Positions 1-12,652 of a DNA stretch of 64,000 nt are shown in pieces. Positions within the stretch are counted from its first letter, which is position 1. Each line of letters starts with the position of its first letter. Source of the stretch: Sequoia sempervirens (Eukaryota; Streptophyta; Pinopsida; Cupressales; Cupressaceae); contig VDFB02254929.1 of the NCBI GenBank assembly GCA_007258455.2, positions 62,001 to 126,000 on the forward strand, given 5' to 3'. The translations under genes and the position numbers were made by a program. The notes below the pieces were generated by a model, which was not told the origin of the DNA, made no database searches, and worked only from the letters and a program-made list of their open reading frames with translations.

Positions 1-1480
1 CCCTAGTTATTTTGTACGAATATTTTCATTTGCTAGACATCAATTTGTAATTCAATCATATAAATTCATTTGATGTCATGAAATGGGAACCCGCCTAGGT
101 TTTCTAGAGCCCGAAGTGTAGAGGAAAACAATTATAAAGTATGTTTCTTGTTCATTGGCCAATCTTTCATATCTTTAGGTATAAGTTCTTGCTAATCTTT
201 AGAAGTTATTGAAACATGGGTTGGGGAACCAACATGAGTTATTAAAAACCAATTTTTGAGAGTGGATATTATCTCCTTCACTTTGGGCATAGTTAGACCC
301 AATAGTGTCTTCCTATAGGCATCCTTAACATGATTGATAACAATTGATGATAGGTAAACTAAAAGCATTGTAGTAGTATCCAATATACACTTGGCCCCAA
401 AAATTATTACCAAACCAAAGACTAACCTATTGCATATAAAACACATTTTAAGTTGATATGAACATATTTACACAAATGTAAGATGAAAGTATGCAAAAAA
501 TGATTCCCCAGGATAATAAATTTTATGGCTCAATATAGTTGCTTCCTCGGGTGAATTGCTAAATCATGAGGTACGTACAAAATACTAACCTAATCCTAAG
601 CAATTGGTGATTTTTTTTCCATTTCAAGAGTATGGTTGATCAAAAAGTTCCAAGATTGGTTCCTAATCTAGTGGGTTACACAATTGTAGCTTACCAAGAG
701 AAACAACACATTAAAATCACAATAGAATATGAGATATGAATATACATACACCAAAGATATGATATCAAATAATCAAATATACTTAATAATCCATCTATAA
801 AATACAAAAATCTATATGGAATAAGGAAGAGACCATTACAAAGAAGATTATAATGAATAAAATTATATTACATTTATCAAATGCTTATTATAATCATGAT
901 AGAAAATGGGGAAAGAGGAAACCATAAGCTAGAATTTTGTCATAATTTTTCACTTAGAAGTTCCTTTAAATATCTACAAAATGACCATTGTGACATTTGG
1001 TTATAAACATTAGTTACTTATTTATGACCTCGTTTTGATTTAAAAGATATGTTACTATGTAGGTGATAGAACTTCCAAGAGTTAAAATCGTAGACAATCA
1101 TCAATACTTGGTCATATGAGAAGTAGAAATGACTAACTATTTGTTTGGAGAATATATATTTATGTATGTGTATATATGTATATATATACACACATGGAAA
1201 TTAATTTGGTCACCCATTTTCTTACAAGAATTAAACAAAGAAAAAAAAGTCATAAATGTGGCTTGCAAGATAAGAAAATGGCAATAAAGCATGATAATGA
1301 AAGACAAAAGTTGACCAAAGGCCAAGATGTCAAGAGATGGAAAGGAAACAAGACAAGTCTAGATGAATTCCATAAGTCTACAAAAGGGATAAAATTACAA
1401 GGGTTTGAATTAAAAAATATATTGGAGGTCAATAGATTGGGAGGTTAAGAGGTTGGGAGATCAAGAGGTGAAGAGAAGAT
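1..1480. other. AT-rich 5' flanking DNA, no gene seen
   Basis: AT-rich sequence with only short chance open frames. No domain, tRNA or LTR boundary was recognised. A TA/TG-rich near-palindrome (alternating TATATG and TATACA) lies at about 1156-1193. Confidence 0.5.
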
Positions 1481-1643
1481 GAAAGAGGTCTAGTAGAATT
1501 TTGCATAAGGGATTAGAAAGGATATAGGAAAAATATACAAAACCAATGAAGGGAATTGAAGGTAGAATTGGAGGAAGTCCACAAGTTCAAAAGTGCAATA
1601 ATATTCCACAAAAAAGTAATTGGATGAAATACAAGAAATGATT
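1481..1643 (+). repeat. Left arm of a 163-bp inverted repeat
   Basis: This segment is the near-exact reverse complement of 4937-5100, with only a handful of mismatches by eye. The two arms face each other and enclose 3.3 kb that includes a decayed Ty3 reverse transcriptase. No target-site duplication was seen outside the arms. They could be two unrelated insertions of one repeat family or remnants of an inverted duplication. Confidence 0.75.
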
Positions 1644-3055
1644 AATTGACCAAAGCCCTAGATTTCTAAAGGTGGAGGAGAAATATAATAAGTTCATTAT
1701 AAAATCATGTCCATAAAAAGGGAAATGAGGAAGGGATTAAGGGTTGAAATAATCAGGAGCAAAGCAGTATTGGAGGTTGGGAGAAAAAGGTAATATGAAT
1801 AAGTTTAGATGAATCTTCAATTCTATAAAGCACATGAAACTTGACCAAAAAACAAGAACAAGAGAATGTAGGGGTGTGAAAGAGGAAGGGAGGTGAGGAC
1901 ATGGAAGAGGAAAGGATTAAGAGAATGGGAGAATATAGGATGTAGAAGAGGATGAGAGGTTAGGAGATTGGGGCAAAGAAGTTGAAGTTGAAACATCTGT
2001 CAAAAACTTGCAAATGAAAGAAATAAAGGAAAATGAAGGAAATAAGGGACCTAATAGACTTAGAATAATTTCTATGAATGAAAAATGGATAGGATAGGAT
2101 GTTATAAAATTAAAAGAAGTTTGAAACTCCACAAAAACTCCATAACTCCACAAAAACTATAAAAAAATGAACACAAATGCCCCAAACTTATACTTTTTTA
2201 GGTTTTTTACAACTTCCATCACATGATAAGAACATGGGGGTTATGAGCAATAAAATTTAGGTAATGTGACCAAGGGAAGACCTATGTGAAAATTTCTTAG
2301 ACCAGATTTATATAATGAGAAAAATGAGGCCTAATGTACAAGGGGGTTGGTACTCAAGTAGTTTTTGTATTTTTAGATTGAGTCCCAATATTGGCTCTAG
2401 TTGGAGATGTATGTCTCTTGTAGGCACAATTCAAATTTAGATTTTCAAGAGGAAACCACAAAAAGGGACAAGGTGAGGACCAAGAACATGGATAAAAGCA
2501 CACACATGACCAATTATGTACAAGGTAGAACACATTACCTACAAGAAGCAATGCTCAATCCATGGTGTCACAAGCTAATAGTTCCATGAGGTCTCTAGTT
2601 ACTCTCCTAATGTAGTACACATTATGACCATACTTTTCAAACGAAATATTTGAACATTCCATAAGCCATACTCTTCTCTAGATCGAGCATTTGAATAGTA
2701 ACCCATTATGATATTTCCACATCATATCTTTGGGATTCTCAACTTATACAACTTTATATGGCCTAGGCTGAAAGGAAACAACCTTCCCATATTTTTATTT
2801 ATCCTCTATTATAGCATTCTATATGAGGAACACATCACTAAATTAGAATTTTCTTCGAAGTTCCCTATTGTTAAGTATATGCTTCATTATTTTCTTATGT
2901 GATAATATTTGACCATGTACATCTCTTCCATCCCCATTCACTTCTATCAACTCTAGTATTGTCTAAAATATAACAACATTCCTTTCTTCTTAAACATCAT
3001 ATAGTAGCATACACATGAGTAACCCTAAGATAATTAGAAATTTAGCTTTTATTGC
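1644..3055. other. Unassigned AT-rich DNA
   Basis: No supported gene. Purine-rich GAGG/AAGAGG runs at about 1720-1990 give spurious open frames on the opposite strand. The right end probably continues into the decayed Ty3 pol that starts near 3060 on the minus strand, but no motif is clear enough to annotate. Confidence 0.4.
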
Positions 3056-3059
3056 ACAA

Positions 3060-4680
3060 GCTAACTCAAAAAATCTCTTACCAAAAGACTTTTAGATTTT
3101 ATCTTGTTAGTCTATGGTGGATACCTCCATTTGTCATCATGCAATGACTTGATGAAAATGTAATGGGATGTTCATATCCATCATTATCCTCATGAAGTAA
3201 ACCAACACTATTAGTATAGAATCAAGGGGATGAGCTAGAGAGGCTCAAAATAAACTAGACTTACCAAAACTAACACATCTTGAAAATTAGTGTTGGATGG
3301 CTTGGATTTTACCCTAGAAATTTGGAAGCTACTTTAGATTATTAGGTGGTGGCATTTTAGTGATTGTTGTGACTTTAGTGGGGTCCATCTCAATTCCTCT
3401 TTGAGAGATAATGAATCCCAATAGTTTTCTTGACGTGACACCAAAAATACACTTTTTGGGATTAAATTGTAACTGATATTGAGCTAGATATTCAAAGATG
3501 CATTCATGTACTTAGGGGTATCCTTATCTTTTCTTATATTTTCCCAAAAGATCATCCGCATAATCTTCCATGATGTTGATGGTTTGTGGAGCTTGATCAT
3601 GCTTTGTGTTAATATTTTATCGACTTTGGCAAACACTTTTTCCCCTCAAATTAATTAATGGGGGAGTGCAAGGGGAATGTGGAAGGCCAATATTCTTGGG
3701 TGTGAATGTGAAGGAGCACACAACAACAAAAAATTACCCATATTTACTAAATATTTTTTTAATAAATTCAATTGAAAAATAATTTGTACTTGTCAAAATT
3801 GTGACCGTCTCTTTGTTGTAGATGTGGAAGGCCAAAATTCTTGGGCTTGAATGCGAAGGATCACATAGCAGTGTGTAGATAGCAAGATCATGCATTGTGT
3901 AAATGAGCATGCAAAAATGTATATTGTTGATTGCAAACTATAAGCATTTTTGAGTGTACACGTAGCTATGGACAGTGTTGTGGGTTAATGTAATTCTTTG
4001 TTTTGTTGGATAATAAAATATTGGATGGTTATTCTATGGATGTAGCCCATATTGGGTGAACCACATTGAAATATCTATACATTATGTAATTCATTCTATT
4101 GTTTATGTTATCTAGGTTTATAATTGTGTTAATTTAATTGCTCCATCCTGCCGATAAATCCCAATAGATGCCATGCAACATGTTATGGAAGATAACACTC
4201 ATAACATGTTAATATGTGGGCCCTATGTATTTTAAGCCAAAGGGCATGAATTAATATAATTTTTTCCCCTTGGTGTGTTAAATATTATTTTATAGTGATA
4301 TTTTGTGGTAATATAGATATGATTATAACCAAAAATCCATCCGTGATAAAATCTCAAGACCTACTACGAGATTGATAGTGATGTCAATGTTTGGAAGAGG
4401 GAAATCATATTTTGGACAAGCTTTATTCAAGTAGTTGAAGCCTATAAAAATTTGAATAGCTCCTAGATTTTTAGACTAGCACAATGTTGGAGACATGATA
4501 GCTAATGGGTTGTATGTAAATTACTTCAAGGAGATTTTGTAGTTCTACCTTGACTAAGAGAGAGATTTTGGGATGCATCTTCCTAAGATTTTGTTTGATT
4601 GGTTTTACGTCAAGATACACTACTAAAATATGCACCGCAAGTGATGGATATATATTGGCATATTTGTATAAGACCATGCA
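3060..4680 (-). pseudogene. Decayed Ty3 (Tat/Athila-like) reverse transcriptase-RNase H
   Basis: The minus strand reads as Ty3-type RT. At about 4477-4650 it has the N-terminal block (DVKPIKQNLRKMHP..., then a KVELQNLLE segment). At 3540-3600 it has the palm motif MEDYADDLLGK, with the catalytic YADD present. At 3380-3480 it has the downstream block KKCIFGVTSRKLLGFIISQRGIE, followed by TKMPPP and the start of the RT-RNase H connector. Stops and frameshifts break every block. The connected style (KPIKQ..L, YxDD, FGVTSGKLLGFIVSxRGIE) is that of Tat/Athila-type elements rather than the chromoviruses found elsewhere here. About 500 bp between 3610 and 4140 has no RT match and is probably a later insertion. 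Confidence 0.75.
3665..3875 (+). repeat. Duplicated ~50-bp motif inside the RT insertion
   Basis: The phrase ATGTGGAAGGCCAATATTCT and its continuation (about 3678-3720) recurs at about 3821-3868 with a few changes. Both copies lie in the roughly 500-bp stretch that interrupts the decayed reverse transcriptase, so the repeat probably belongs to that inserted sequence. No ends were defined. Confidence 0.45.
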
Positions 4681-4936
4681 AAGTTTAAGGATGCTACCAC
4701 ATAGGCGATCTTTGGCTCCTATTATGTACCCAAGTTAATTTCTCGTGTCTCTTCAATTAACAGTAAATATCATTCTTGTTGTTAAGGAATTACCATGGGA
4801 GTTCCTCATCTTCTAGTTCCTTAAAAATGTTTTCATTAGATGTCCTTTATTTTTATTTTTTTTGTGTTCGATAGTGCCTTGTAGAGGTTTTCACTAGGGA
4901 AATTTTTATGGATTTTTTAATTTTCACTTTTGTGAC

Positions 4937-5100
4937 TAATCATTTCTTGTATTTCATCCAATTATTTTTTTGTGGAATATTATTGCACTTTTGAACTTGT
5001 GGACTTCCTCCAATTCTACCTCCACTTCCCTTCATTGGTTTTGCATATTTTTCCTATATCCTTTCCAATCCCTTATGCAAAATTCTAGTGGACCTCTTTC
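4937..5100 (-). repeat. Right arm of the 163-bp inverted repeat
   Basis: Reverse complement of 1481-1643; the outer edges are at 1481 and 5100. See the left arm for interpretation. Confidence 0.75.
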
Positions 5101-5940
5101 TTGTTTAATACTTTATAGAGGTGCTAATATGGTCATGAAAGTGTTGAATTAGCACATGCACTAATTCATAAGGCATCGACACTAAAGTGTGCTAGGAAAA
5201 TACTTGCAAATAAATACACATGAACCTACAAAAAAGACTGTTAAAAATAATGAGAAAAACTAAATCGATAAAAAACCTACACAATAAACAATAAAAATTT
5301 AGAAAACCTATAGACAAACAATGAGAGAAAGACACAACAAACATGAAAAATGTAAACTAGTGCAAGAACTACAATAAGTGGAGGCATCGATCCCTTCATC
5401 CAGCTATTGAAACACAAGGCACATAAACTAAATCATAACCCTTGATGTGTGAATTCAACAAAAAATCAAATGTAGATTAGTAAAAAGGGACATGGGTCCC
5501 ATTGGGTGTGCCAAAATAAAGACAATAAAATAAACAAGAATAAGAACATAAAGATTCAAAGCAATAATAAAACATTTTACCTTTGTTTACCTTTCTCCTT
5601 CTGTTGAGATGAAGTGAGGTGCACCCATTTTCCACTTGACTTGCTTACTAAATTGATGGTTAATTGTAGTACTAAAGTGGATCAATCAACAAAGCAAAAT
5701 AATGAGAGTATGATAGTGGGTTTAGCTCTCAAAAGTGTACCATTGATTTGTTATGACAATGGTGTGTTGTAGATGAAGGAAATGACATACTATTTGGTGA
5801 TAGGAATGAAGGTCTAGGATGTGAAGTTGATGGATGGCTAGGATTAAATGAGAGTAAATACATGGATTGGTAGCTTAGTATTGTGACAAGTGTCTTAAGG
5901 GAAAGCATAAGATTGACAAGTGTCATAGATGTATGAGCTA

Positions 5941-6153
5941 GGTATGCACACACATGTGTGAGCATACCATGTGTAAGCATATAGGGTGGCTATGGAAGGA
6001 CACATCGAAGAAATAGGGTGGCTACACATGTGTGAAGAGATAATGCTCACATGTGTGAGCAAAAGAGTGGGCCTAGGCCACATGAGAGAAAGATGAGGTG
6101 GAGGTATGGGAGTAATTCAAGTTCACATGCTTGAATGCTCACACATGTGTGAG
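5941..6153. repeat. Cluster of CACATGTG palindromes
   Basis: Four short dyads share the core CACATGTGTGAG. There is a 28-bp imperfect palindrome at 5941-5968 with ends GGTATGC/GCATACC, a copy at about 6022-6037, one at 6045-6060, and a perfect 16-bp palindrome CTCACACATGTGTGAG at 6138-6153. They are dispersed over 210 bp, not a strict tandem. Confidence 0.6.
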
Positions 6154-6230
6154 AATTAAAGGGCATATAGACAAGTTTGGAGATTTGATAAATTTAAAAT
6201 TGGAACAAATATTAATAGTAGTAAATGAAG

Positions 6231-6500
6231 CTTAATTAATTAATTAATTAATCAAGAATTAACTAATTAATCAAGATGAGGAGAATGCCTAAAGGGGGCT
6301 ATGAATAAATTAAATTGATTTAGTTAATTAAAGCCTTGAAAGAAGTTGGAAAATAATTAATTAAATAGTACATTATTTAATTAATTATTGAAATGAACAT
6401 TAGTTAAATAATAAATTATTTAAATATTCATCACGAAAAATAGGGAAAAGTGATAAATTACAACAATAATTAATTAAATATTTATTTAATTAATTATATG
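6231..6500. repeat. TTAATTAA-rich low-complexity segment
   Basis: A run of five TAAT-type tetranucleotide repeats at 6234-6252 is followed by many scattered ATTAATTAAAT and ATTTAATTAATT words. Simple sequence with no coding content. Confidence 0.6.
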
Positions 6501-8659
6501 AGTTGGAAACGAGTGATCAATTTTGGGGACTCAATAATCATTGTTAATGTATGCCCATTGGAAATTTGATATTTAGGATAAAAAATGCGTATTTTGCAAG
6601 TGAAACATCCATATCATACCTTAATAAATTTTAAAATTATGATTCCCTAACATTCTAGACCTAAGAAACCATCATAAAATTTAATCACTATTATCTTGTA
6701 GAAGCTAGTTTGACATTGACACCATGTTCTAATATTTTGATATTTGTTAACCTTTCAAAGGTGTGCACACATGGATAAGCTATATGAGGTGAAACATTGA
6801 CACACAAGGATTGTGTGGGTTGTACAAGGTATGCAAGAACCAAAGAAAGGTTGTCACCAAGCTCCAGACAAGGGTTCTTGCATGTAGGTTGAGATGCATT
6901 CAAACATGTTTATAACAAACCAATAAGGTCTATGCAAGGCTAAACAACAATGTGCCAACAAGCATATGGTGTGTGAGAAAATAAAAAATACTCAAATAAA
7001 ATAAACATAATGCATGCATAAGTTAAACTTGTGCACAATAAACCACCACATAAAAGAAAGGTCACACACAAGTTTGGCTTGTGCATTGAAATCTACAAAA
7101 CAAGCACACATATATTTTGGGTGATGTGATATTGCACCAACCCAAGGATTCTACTACATCATTGCCATTCGGGTTAAAGAGAATCTATGACAAATATGTA
7201 AAAACAAAATGCTCAAGATCAACTAAGACAATCAACTAAAATCCAAACCCTAGATGAAGCACTAAATAAATAAGGAGTAATTGAATATGAAAAATGAGAG
7301 CATTCATATCTAAAATTAAAAAAAATAGGAATATAATCCCAAGGATGGGAATGCAAGTTACATGTTGATCAACATGTAGAAGAAAACAAACACTCTATAA
7401 ATATCTAGAGGGTAATGGACTAATTATGATTTAAAACCCTAGACAAAGAGTTGCACATGAATACTGAATCACAATAAAGTAGTCGCGGCTATAAATAAAC
7501 ACATTTGTTGAATTGACATTGAAAATTCAATTAGCATTGTATTCAAATGATGTAACATTACAAAAATGACTTGTGAATTAAAAATTGGTACTGTATTGTG
7601 AATCAATGAACTAAGATGCCCAATATTAGAGAGTGAAAGATATATGGACTCCATTGTGCAACATGAACTTGTTTAAGGGGCATGATTCTTTCCTTCTTAG
7701 GTAATTCTACCCTTAATAAAATTTGACCTTTACTACTTATATGAAGTGTTCACTTGTTGTATATATCAAAATAGTAAATAATTTGGTGCTAAAGAGCACC
7801 ATTGAGAGTTTAGAAGGGTTGAATTTTCAGGCTTCCTTAGGTATTAGTTAAGACCTAGGATTGAGTTAACAATTTCAAAAGAAAAGATGTAGGGTGGAAA
7901 AGAATGTTGTTGTGTTAATCACTAACTTCTCATTGAAGACTAATGAAAATTGATACCTTTGAGGCTGTCCTTCGAGAGTGATTTGATGATAATTATTGAT
8001 TATTGCCAATGCTTGATGCTAACAGATGAGGACATGATTGATTCTTGTAAATAGAAAATGCTCTTTCTTCTCTTTTTGATAATGTTATTCCATGTGCAAG
8101 TGTCCTATGGTGATGCCTTAATATACACAACTCTAGATATGTAATTCAAACTTTTTCGCACCCATACTAATGGATAATAGTTAGATCTAAGGATTGCCAA
8201 CCTTGGAAAGTTATAATTTGAATTTTGAAAAAGAGGTCATGAGCATTTTTGTGATCTAGTCTAAATAAAATAACCATTGATGCAACCTAATATAAGATGG
8301 ACAAACTAATAGAAATTGAATCAAGGTCAACAACCACACAAAAATAACCAAATTATGTGCTAAAACCAACATTAAAGCCATCGATCTAAAATGACATCAA
8401 AAGTAATAGAAATATATAAAAATTCATTTTCCCCTTTAACTTACAGATTTTTAAAAATAAAAATTATAACGCTAATTAGCATAGCTGAAGGTGAGGAAAT
8501 ATACCCAACCGATATTATATTAACAAAATAAACTCAAACAAATAGCATATTTTTACGAATTTCTGAACAAAAAAAGTATTTGCTTCCTCATAAAACATTT
8601 CTTTACGTTGATCCATCCTTTCCGATGTTCAGTACATGGGTTTAAACAAGGTTTTAGCT

Positions 8660-8856
8660 ATGCAGAGGCTTAGATCGAGCGTGCATTTGCCTTCAGTATA
8701 CGTAGGCCTAAGGCAGCCAGGAGGAGGATGGAGACGACCCCTTATTACAAAAGTGTCTGAGATCGATGAAAATATTGTCTCTGCGGTTGTATTCGAGAGA
8801 TTGCCAGTCATTCTTCCCAGGCTCGATCCTGCCCTTGAAAAATTTCAACAGTTTTC
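8660..8856 (+). CDS. MRPL46: Mitochondrial ribosomal protein mL46, exon 1
   Basis: First coding exon of large-subunit mitoribosomal protein mL46. The N-terminus (MQRLRSS..., several Arg, few acidic residues) suits a mitochondrial presequence. Next comes the conserved L46 block with ENIVSAVVFERLPVILPRLD and a phenylalanine-rich end (KFQQF). The exon ends at 8856 in front of a consensus donor GTAAGT and leaves two bases of a split codon. The frame is open upstream to an ATG at 8636. I prefer 8660 because it has a purine at -3 and because plant mL46 proteins, as I recall them, begin MQR; the earlier start would add eight residues. Exon 2 completes the codon 34 kb away and continues the family signature (FQWQHQYRRQYPDEF). 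Visible coding length is 199 codons over five exons. Confidence 0.88.
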
Positions 8857-9579
8857 GTAAGTAAAATCTGCTGTTCGTCAGTTTTTTTAAACCGAAATGC
8901 TCAATCATTTTCTGTTGGGTTTACTTACTATTAAATCCAATCAATAAACCCGAAATACCCATTTCATTTCTTTTGCCATACACACACATACCAGTATGTA
9001 TATATATGACTTCATACATAATACAATGAACAAAGGGCTAGGCATTTTACTGAATCCAAACCAATGTTGTTAATTCCAACAGTCTTGAAGGCGAATGAAA
9101 CCTTGTAAAGGCAAGTAGCTCACATTGAAAAATTGACACACATATCATTTTTGCGTATACACCCATTTGCCAAACCCTTAAATTGAAAGTGGTTGGTTTT
9201 AACCGGTTGGAGCAGCCTCCGTACTTATCGATAGAGTTTCTTTGATTGCATTTGGGGACTCTGAACATGATGAAAACCTGTATTTTCTTATAATGACCGA
9301 GAACATGTATGGTTTCCCCTACATTTTATTTTAATGAAGATTACTGTTTAGAGGCGCAAGGAGTATCCTAGATATGATGGTTTGAACTTTGAAGAGTGCC
9401 AGAAGTTGTTCCTTTAACTTATTGGTTCTTTTATTTATTTTTGCTTTGGCAAATCTTAGGTGAGGTTATGGGCCAGATTTAATGCATTGTGTGGTTATGG
9501 TTGGATCACATTGCTAAGATTTGTAAACATGGACCACCATTCAAGCAAGCCTCATAATCATTATGCCACAATCTTGCCA

Positions 9580-9700
9580 CATGCTTCCTGTTGGAATAAC
9601 AATCTACATTCCAGACCACAACGGACAGTTAGCTCATTGCCGGAGCACCTCAGCATGCAATTTAGAGGTCCTAAGTTTGAATCCTAGATGGTTGTTGGAA
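9580..9700 (+). repeat. tRNA-like sequence, possible SINE head
   Basis: TAGCTCATTGCCGG at about 9629 resembles a Pol III A box, and AAGTTTGAATCC at about 9673 resembles a B box. They are spaced roughly as in a tRNA, with GAGCACCTCAGCATGCA between them. Stem pairing is poor, so this is not a functional tRNA. It may be a tRNA-derived SINE or a tRNA relic. Confidence 0.3.
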
Positions 9701-10464
9701 AATGAGATCATATCAGAATTGGAATAGGAGCCCCAAACAAAAGCATGTCTTGAGTATGGGTGTTGGAAGAGCAATTTGCACTCCATAGCCCAAAGGGATG
9801 TGATACAGATTTTCTCTGATCTACAAGGAAAACTCTAGTTGGAGCTCATAACTGTGAGCAAGAAACTAAAATAAACTAATAACACAAGAAAAAATAATAA
9901 CGAATCATTCAAACTCTCTTATTTCAGAGCTTGATTACAGCACAAATTGTCTACAATGGCTATCCTAGTACAGTCCCCAAAACTATCTCCCCTGATAAAT
10001 AAAACCGCTATTCTAAAAAAAAGCTCCTAGATGACCCATTACAACAGCTATGAGCCTACTAATGGAAGTTACCACAATATCCCATCAATGGAAGTTACCA
10101 CAATATTTCCTAAAATATCTGAGCACAAATTGAAACTGACACACAGAGACATGGCACTTAAAGGTCAGTTACCTCATCTTCCCCATCTTTAAATTTTTTT
10201 GAATGCTCCAAAATAATTTAAATTCAGTTCCTTGAGTTACCACCATAAATTGATAAGCGAATGAAGGTAGAAGGGACATGTGGCCAGTGGGGCACAAATG
10301 GGAGTCCACTCTTTAGGCTCTAAAGTGTCTCTGAATTAACTCTTCAAAGCTTGCTCAGCAGTTTCCAGGGGGATTCAAAGTCAAGTTGTCGTTGTGCTAA
10401 TGCTTCGTCTTTATCAGTCAGTCTAGCCAGCTGGATTATGTAACTTCTAGAGCATGGGGCAAGT

Positions 10465-10600
10465 ATGGGAATTAAGGAGATTTTATTGTGGGCAAAATTT
10501 GAACATGAGATTCAGATATTTAACCTCTTGGCATGCAATTGAATTTTTTTATCAGAGGGTGAATTACCAACTCAGCTATATGCAACTACCTGGTGAAACA
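10465..10600 (-). repeat. Second tRNA-like sequence, possible SINE head
   Basis: The minus strand reads TAGCTGAGTTGGTAATTC (A-box-like) and, about 70 bases on, CATGTTCAAATTTTGCC (B-box-like), preceded by ATGCCAAGAGGTT. The spacing is longer than in a tRNA. It sits just upstream of the solo LTR at 10672. Confidence 0.3.
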
Positions 10601-10671
10601 TCCTTAATTCAGCAGGTGCCTTTCGTAACTAAGGATCACATTGCTTGAAACCCCTGGTGCTACTTAAAGCA

Positions 10672-12596
10672 TGTAATGTCCCTTACCTGTCTTGCCCTGG
10701 AATTTTGCTTATTGATTAAGTTTAGGGTTTCTTCTTCCCTAAATGAATGTTCTCCTAACTCGATAACCCTAGATTGGAATCCTGTATTCATCAGATTCAC
10801 ATCATAACTATTAGTATTAATATTTAGATATCCAAAATACAAGTATAATCATAAGCAATATTGAAGACACATGAGGAGTGGCATGGGTAGATTCGCCTGA
10901 AGCTATCCGACTAAACCCAAGGGCACAAGCATCCCATCAGGACGACCCACCCCTTGGCTCTGAGCTGAATGTCCAATCTAAGATCATTCCATTCTTAGAG
11001 TGGCGTGCTTCGTGGAAGCACTTGTACTTACTTTCTCTACCCACGACATCACCTCAGAAGACACATGACCCACTGGGGGAAGCCAGCGGAGCTTATAAGT
11101 GGCCTAGGCCTACCGCCCCTCCATGGCCGCAGTGGATTGTTAAGTGGGGTTTTTAGGCACCACTTTTCTCAGGCCCTTCTCCCTTAGTAGGCTTACAAAC
11201 ACAAAGGAGACAATCTTTTAAACATTCAGAGATAATTGTATGTATTTCATTTAGAAGTCAATCTTTAAGTATTCACGACAATTGTATCTAATTCACTTAG
11301 AAGACAATCTTTAAGTATCCAAATACATTTGCATTTACCTTCAATCATTTCTAGGCAAAGTAAAGATCTTGGTCTAGAACAGTACAATCATGATAACATT
11401 GAAAGGAATGATACTCGATTCATAGCCAATTATAATTGTGATAGTATTAAAGAAAGCACTGCACTAATCATCTAATGTATATACTTAATTCTAAAACAAT
11501 GGAGGAATGATTGCGAGGGTGTTAATCCTATCAGCATTTCTTTCTGCAGAAGATAAACAATTGCTAAAAGACAATGTATTGACCACTACAGATGTCAGAG
11601 TCAATTCTGAAAAAATCTTAATGAGCAGGTCATGTAAATAGAATGTAAATATAGAACTAGAACCGTGCCTATTTAAGCATATATTCTCTGGGTGAGATTG
11701 TCGTTCTGCTGCTGAGATATGGCTAGATATTAATACTAAGTGATTCTACTCACCTGATTATAGGCTCTGCTCCTTATCCGTGGCTCTCTTACTTCCTCCA
11801 AGCCATATCGGATTCTTTTATGACTATGAAGAGAGATGTCTCTTGCCTGGATGGTTGCCTCTTAAAAGGACGTGACTATTAGTTAAGACTAATCATTGTC
11901 AATTCAATCACCGTTTTAGCAGATCTCCATTCTCATTAAAATACATTAATCAATTGACTGTTTCTCCTAAATTCCTTGAGATGGTGAAGAGTTGGGCTTT
12001 GAAGACTTGGGACGGCAAGGGGAAAATATGACAGGCCCGATAATGATTGTATGTCGGAGATAAATATCACCTCATGCTTGATTACTGATGGAAGACTCTG
12101 TTGTCTGCTTGGTGGCCAGAGTTATTGATGTTGGTCTTGCAAATACCTGAGTAGCCGACAACAAGGATGTCGGCTTCTCATATCCTATGCATAAACCCCA
12201 TCTCCATTTGTAATGTTCTTTGATATCGTGTACAATGATTTTATATTTACTTATTATAAGATTGCGCTATGCTTGTGTCTCACATCTATTTTATATACTT
12301 TAATATTTAATTTATTCACTTTAAATATTATTATTTATTGTTTCTTTATTACTATAAGGATGTCAAGTGCTTAATTTTATATTATTATAATTATAATATG
12401 ATAAATTTAAATGGGGATTATTTATAGTTTAAAAAATTGTCAATATCTATATTTTAAATATTATAATGATCATTTAAATTACATCTTAATATTCATTGTA
12501 ATAATTATAATGTCGTCTTTGAAAAATGGTAAGAAATGATTAATATTATTAGATAGGCCTTACTCTTTCTTATGGTCATGTTCTGGGGACATGACA
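10672..12596. mobile_element. Solo LTR (family TGTAATGTCCC...GGGGACATGACA), TSD AAGCA
   Basis: The 1,925-bp segment begins TGTAATGTCCC and ends GGGGACATGACA, so its ends are inverted complements apart from minor differences. It is flanked by a perfect 5-bp duplication AAGCA (10667-10671 and 12597-12601). No gag, pol, primer-binding site or second LTR lies inside, so it is best read as a solo LTR left by recombination between the two LTRs of a retrotransposon. A GC-richer stretch at about 10880-11170 gives a 92-codon open frame with no recognisable domain, which I treat as chance. The element lies in intron 1. Confidence 0.8.
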
Positions 12597-12652
12597 AAGC
12601 AATTGGCATAAATCCTATTGGAGACATAACAGTTTATTCATGAGTTAGAAAT

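Larger units (their letters stand above)
5101..8635. other. 5' flank of the mL46 gene, no gene seen
   Basis: No coding region supported. Contents seen: repeated CACATGTG-centred palindromes (5941-6153), TTAATTAA-rich DNA (6231-6500), then unremarkable AT-rich sequence up to the gene. The promoter of mL46 must lie at the right end, but no convincing TATA box or other core element could be picked out. Confidence 0.4.

Noticed and set aside
9625..9695. Functional tRNA gene
   Set aside because: A and B boxes are approximate and the cloverleaf stems do not pair well.
10878..11156. 92-codon frame rich in Pro and Trp
   Set aside because: Lies inside a solo LTR with clear boundaries; no domain, and a second overlapping frame is equally open.
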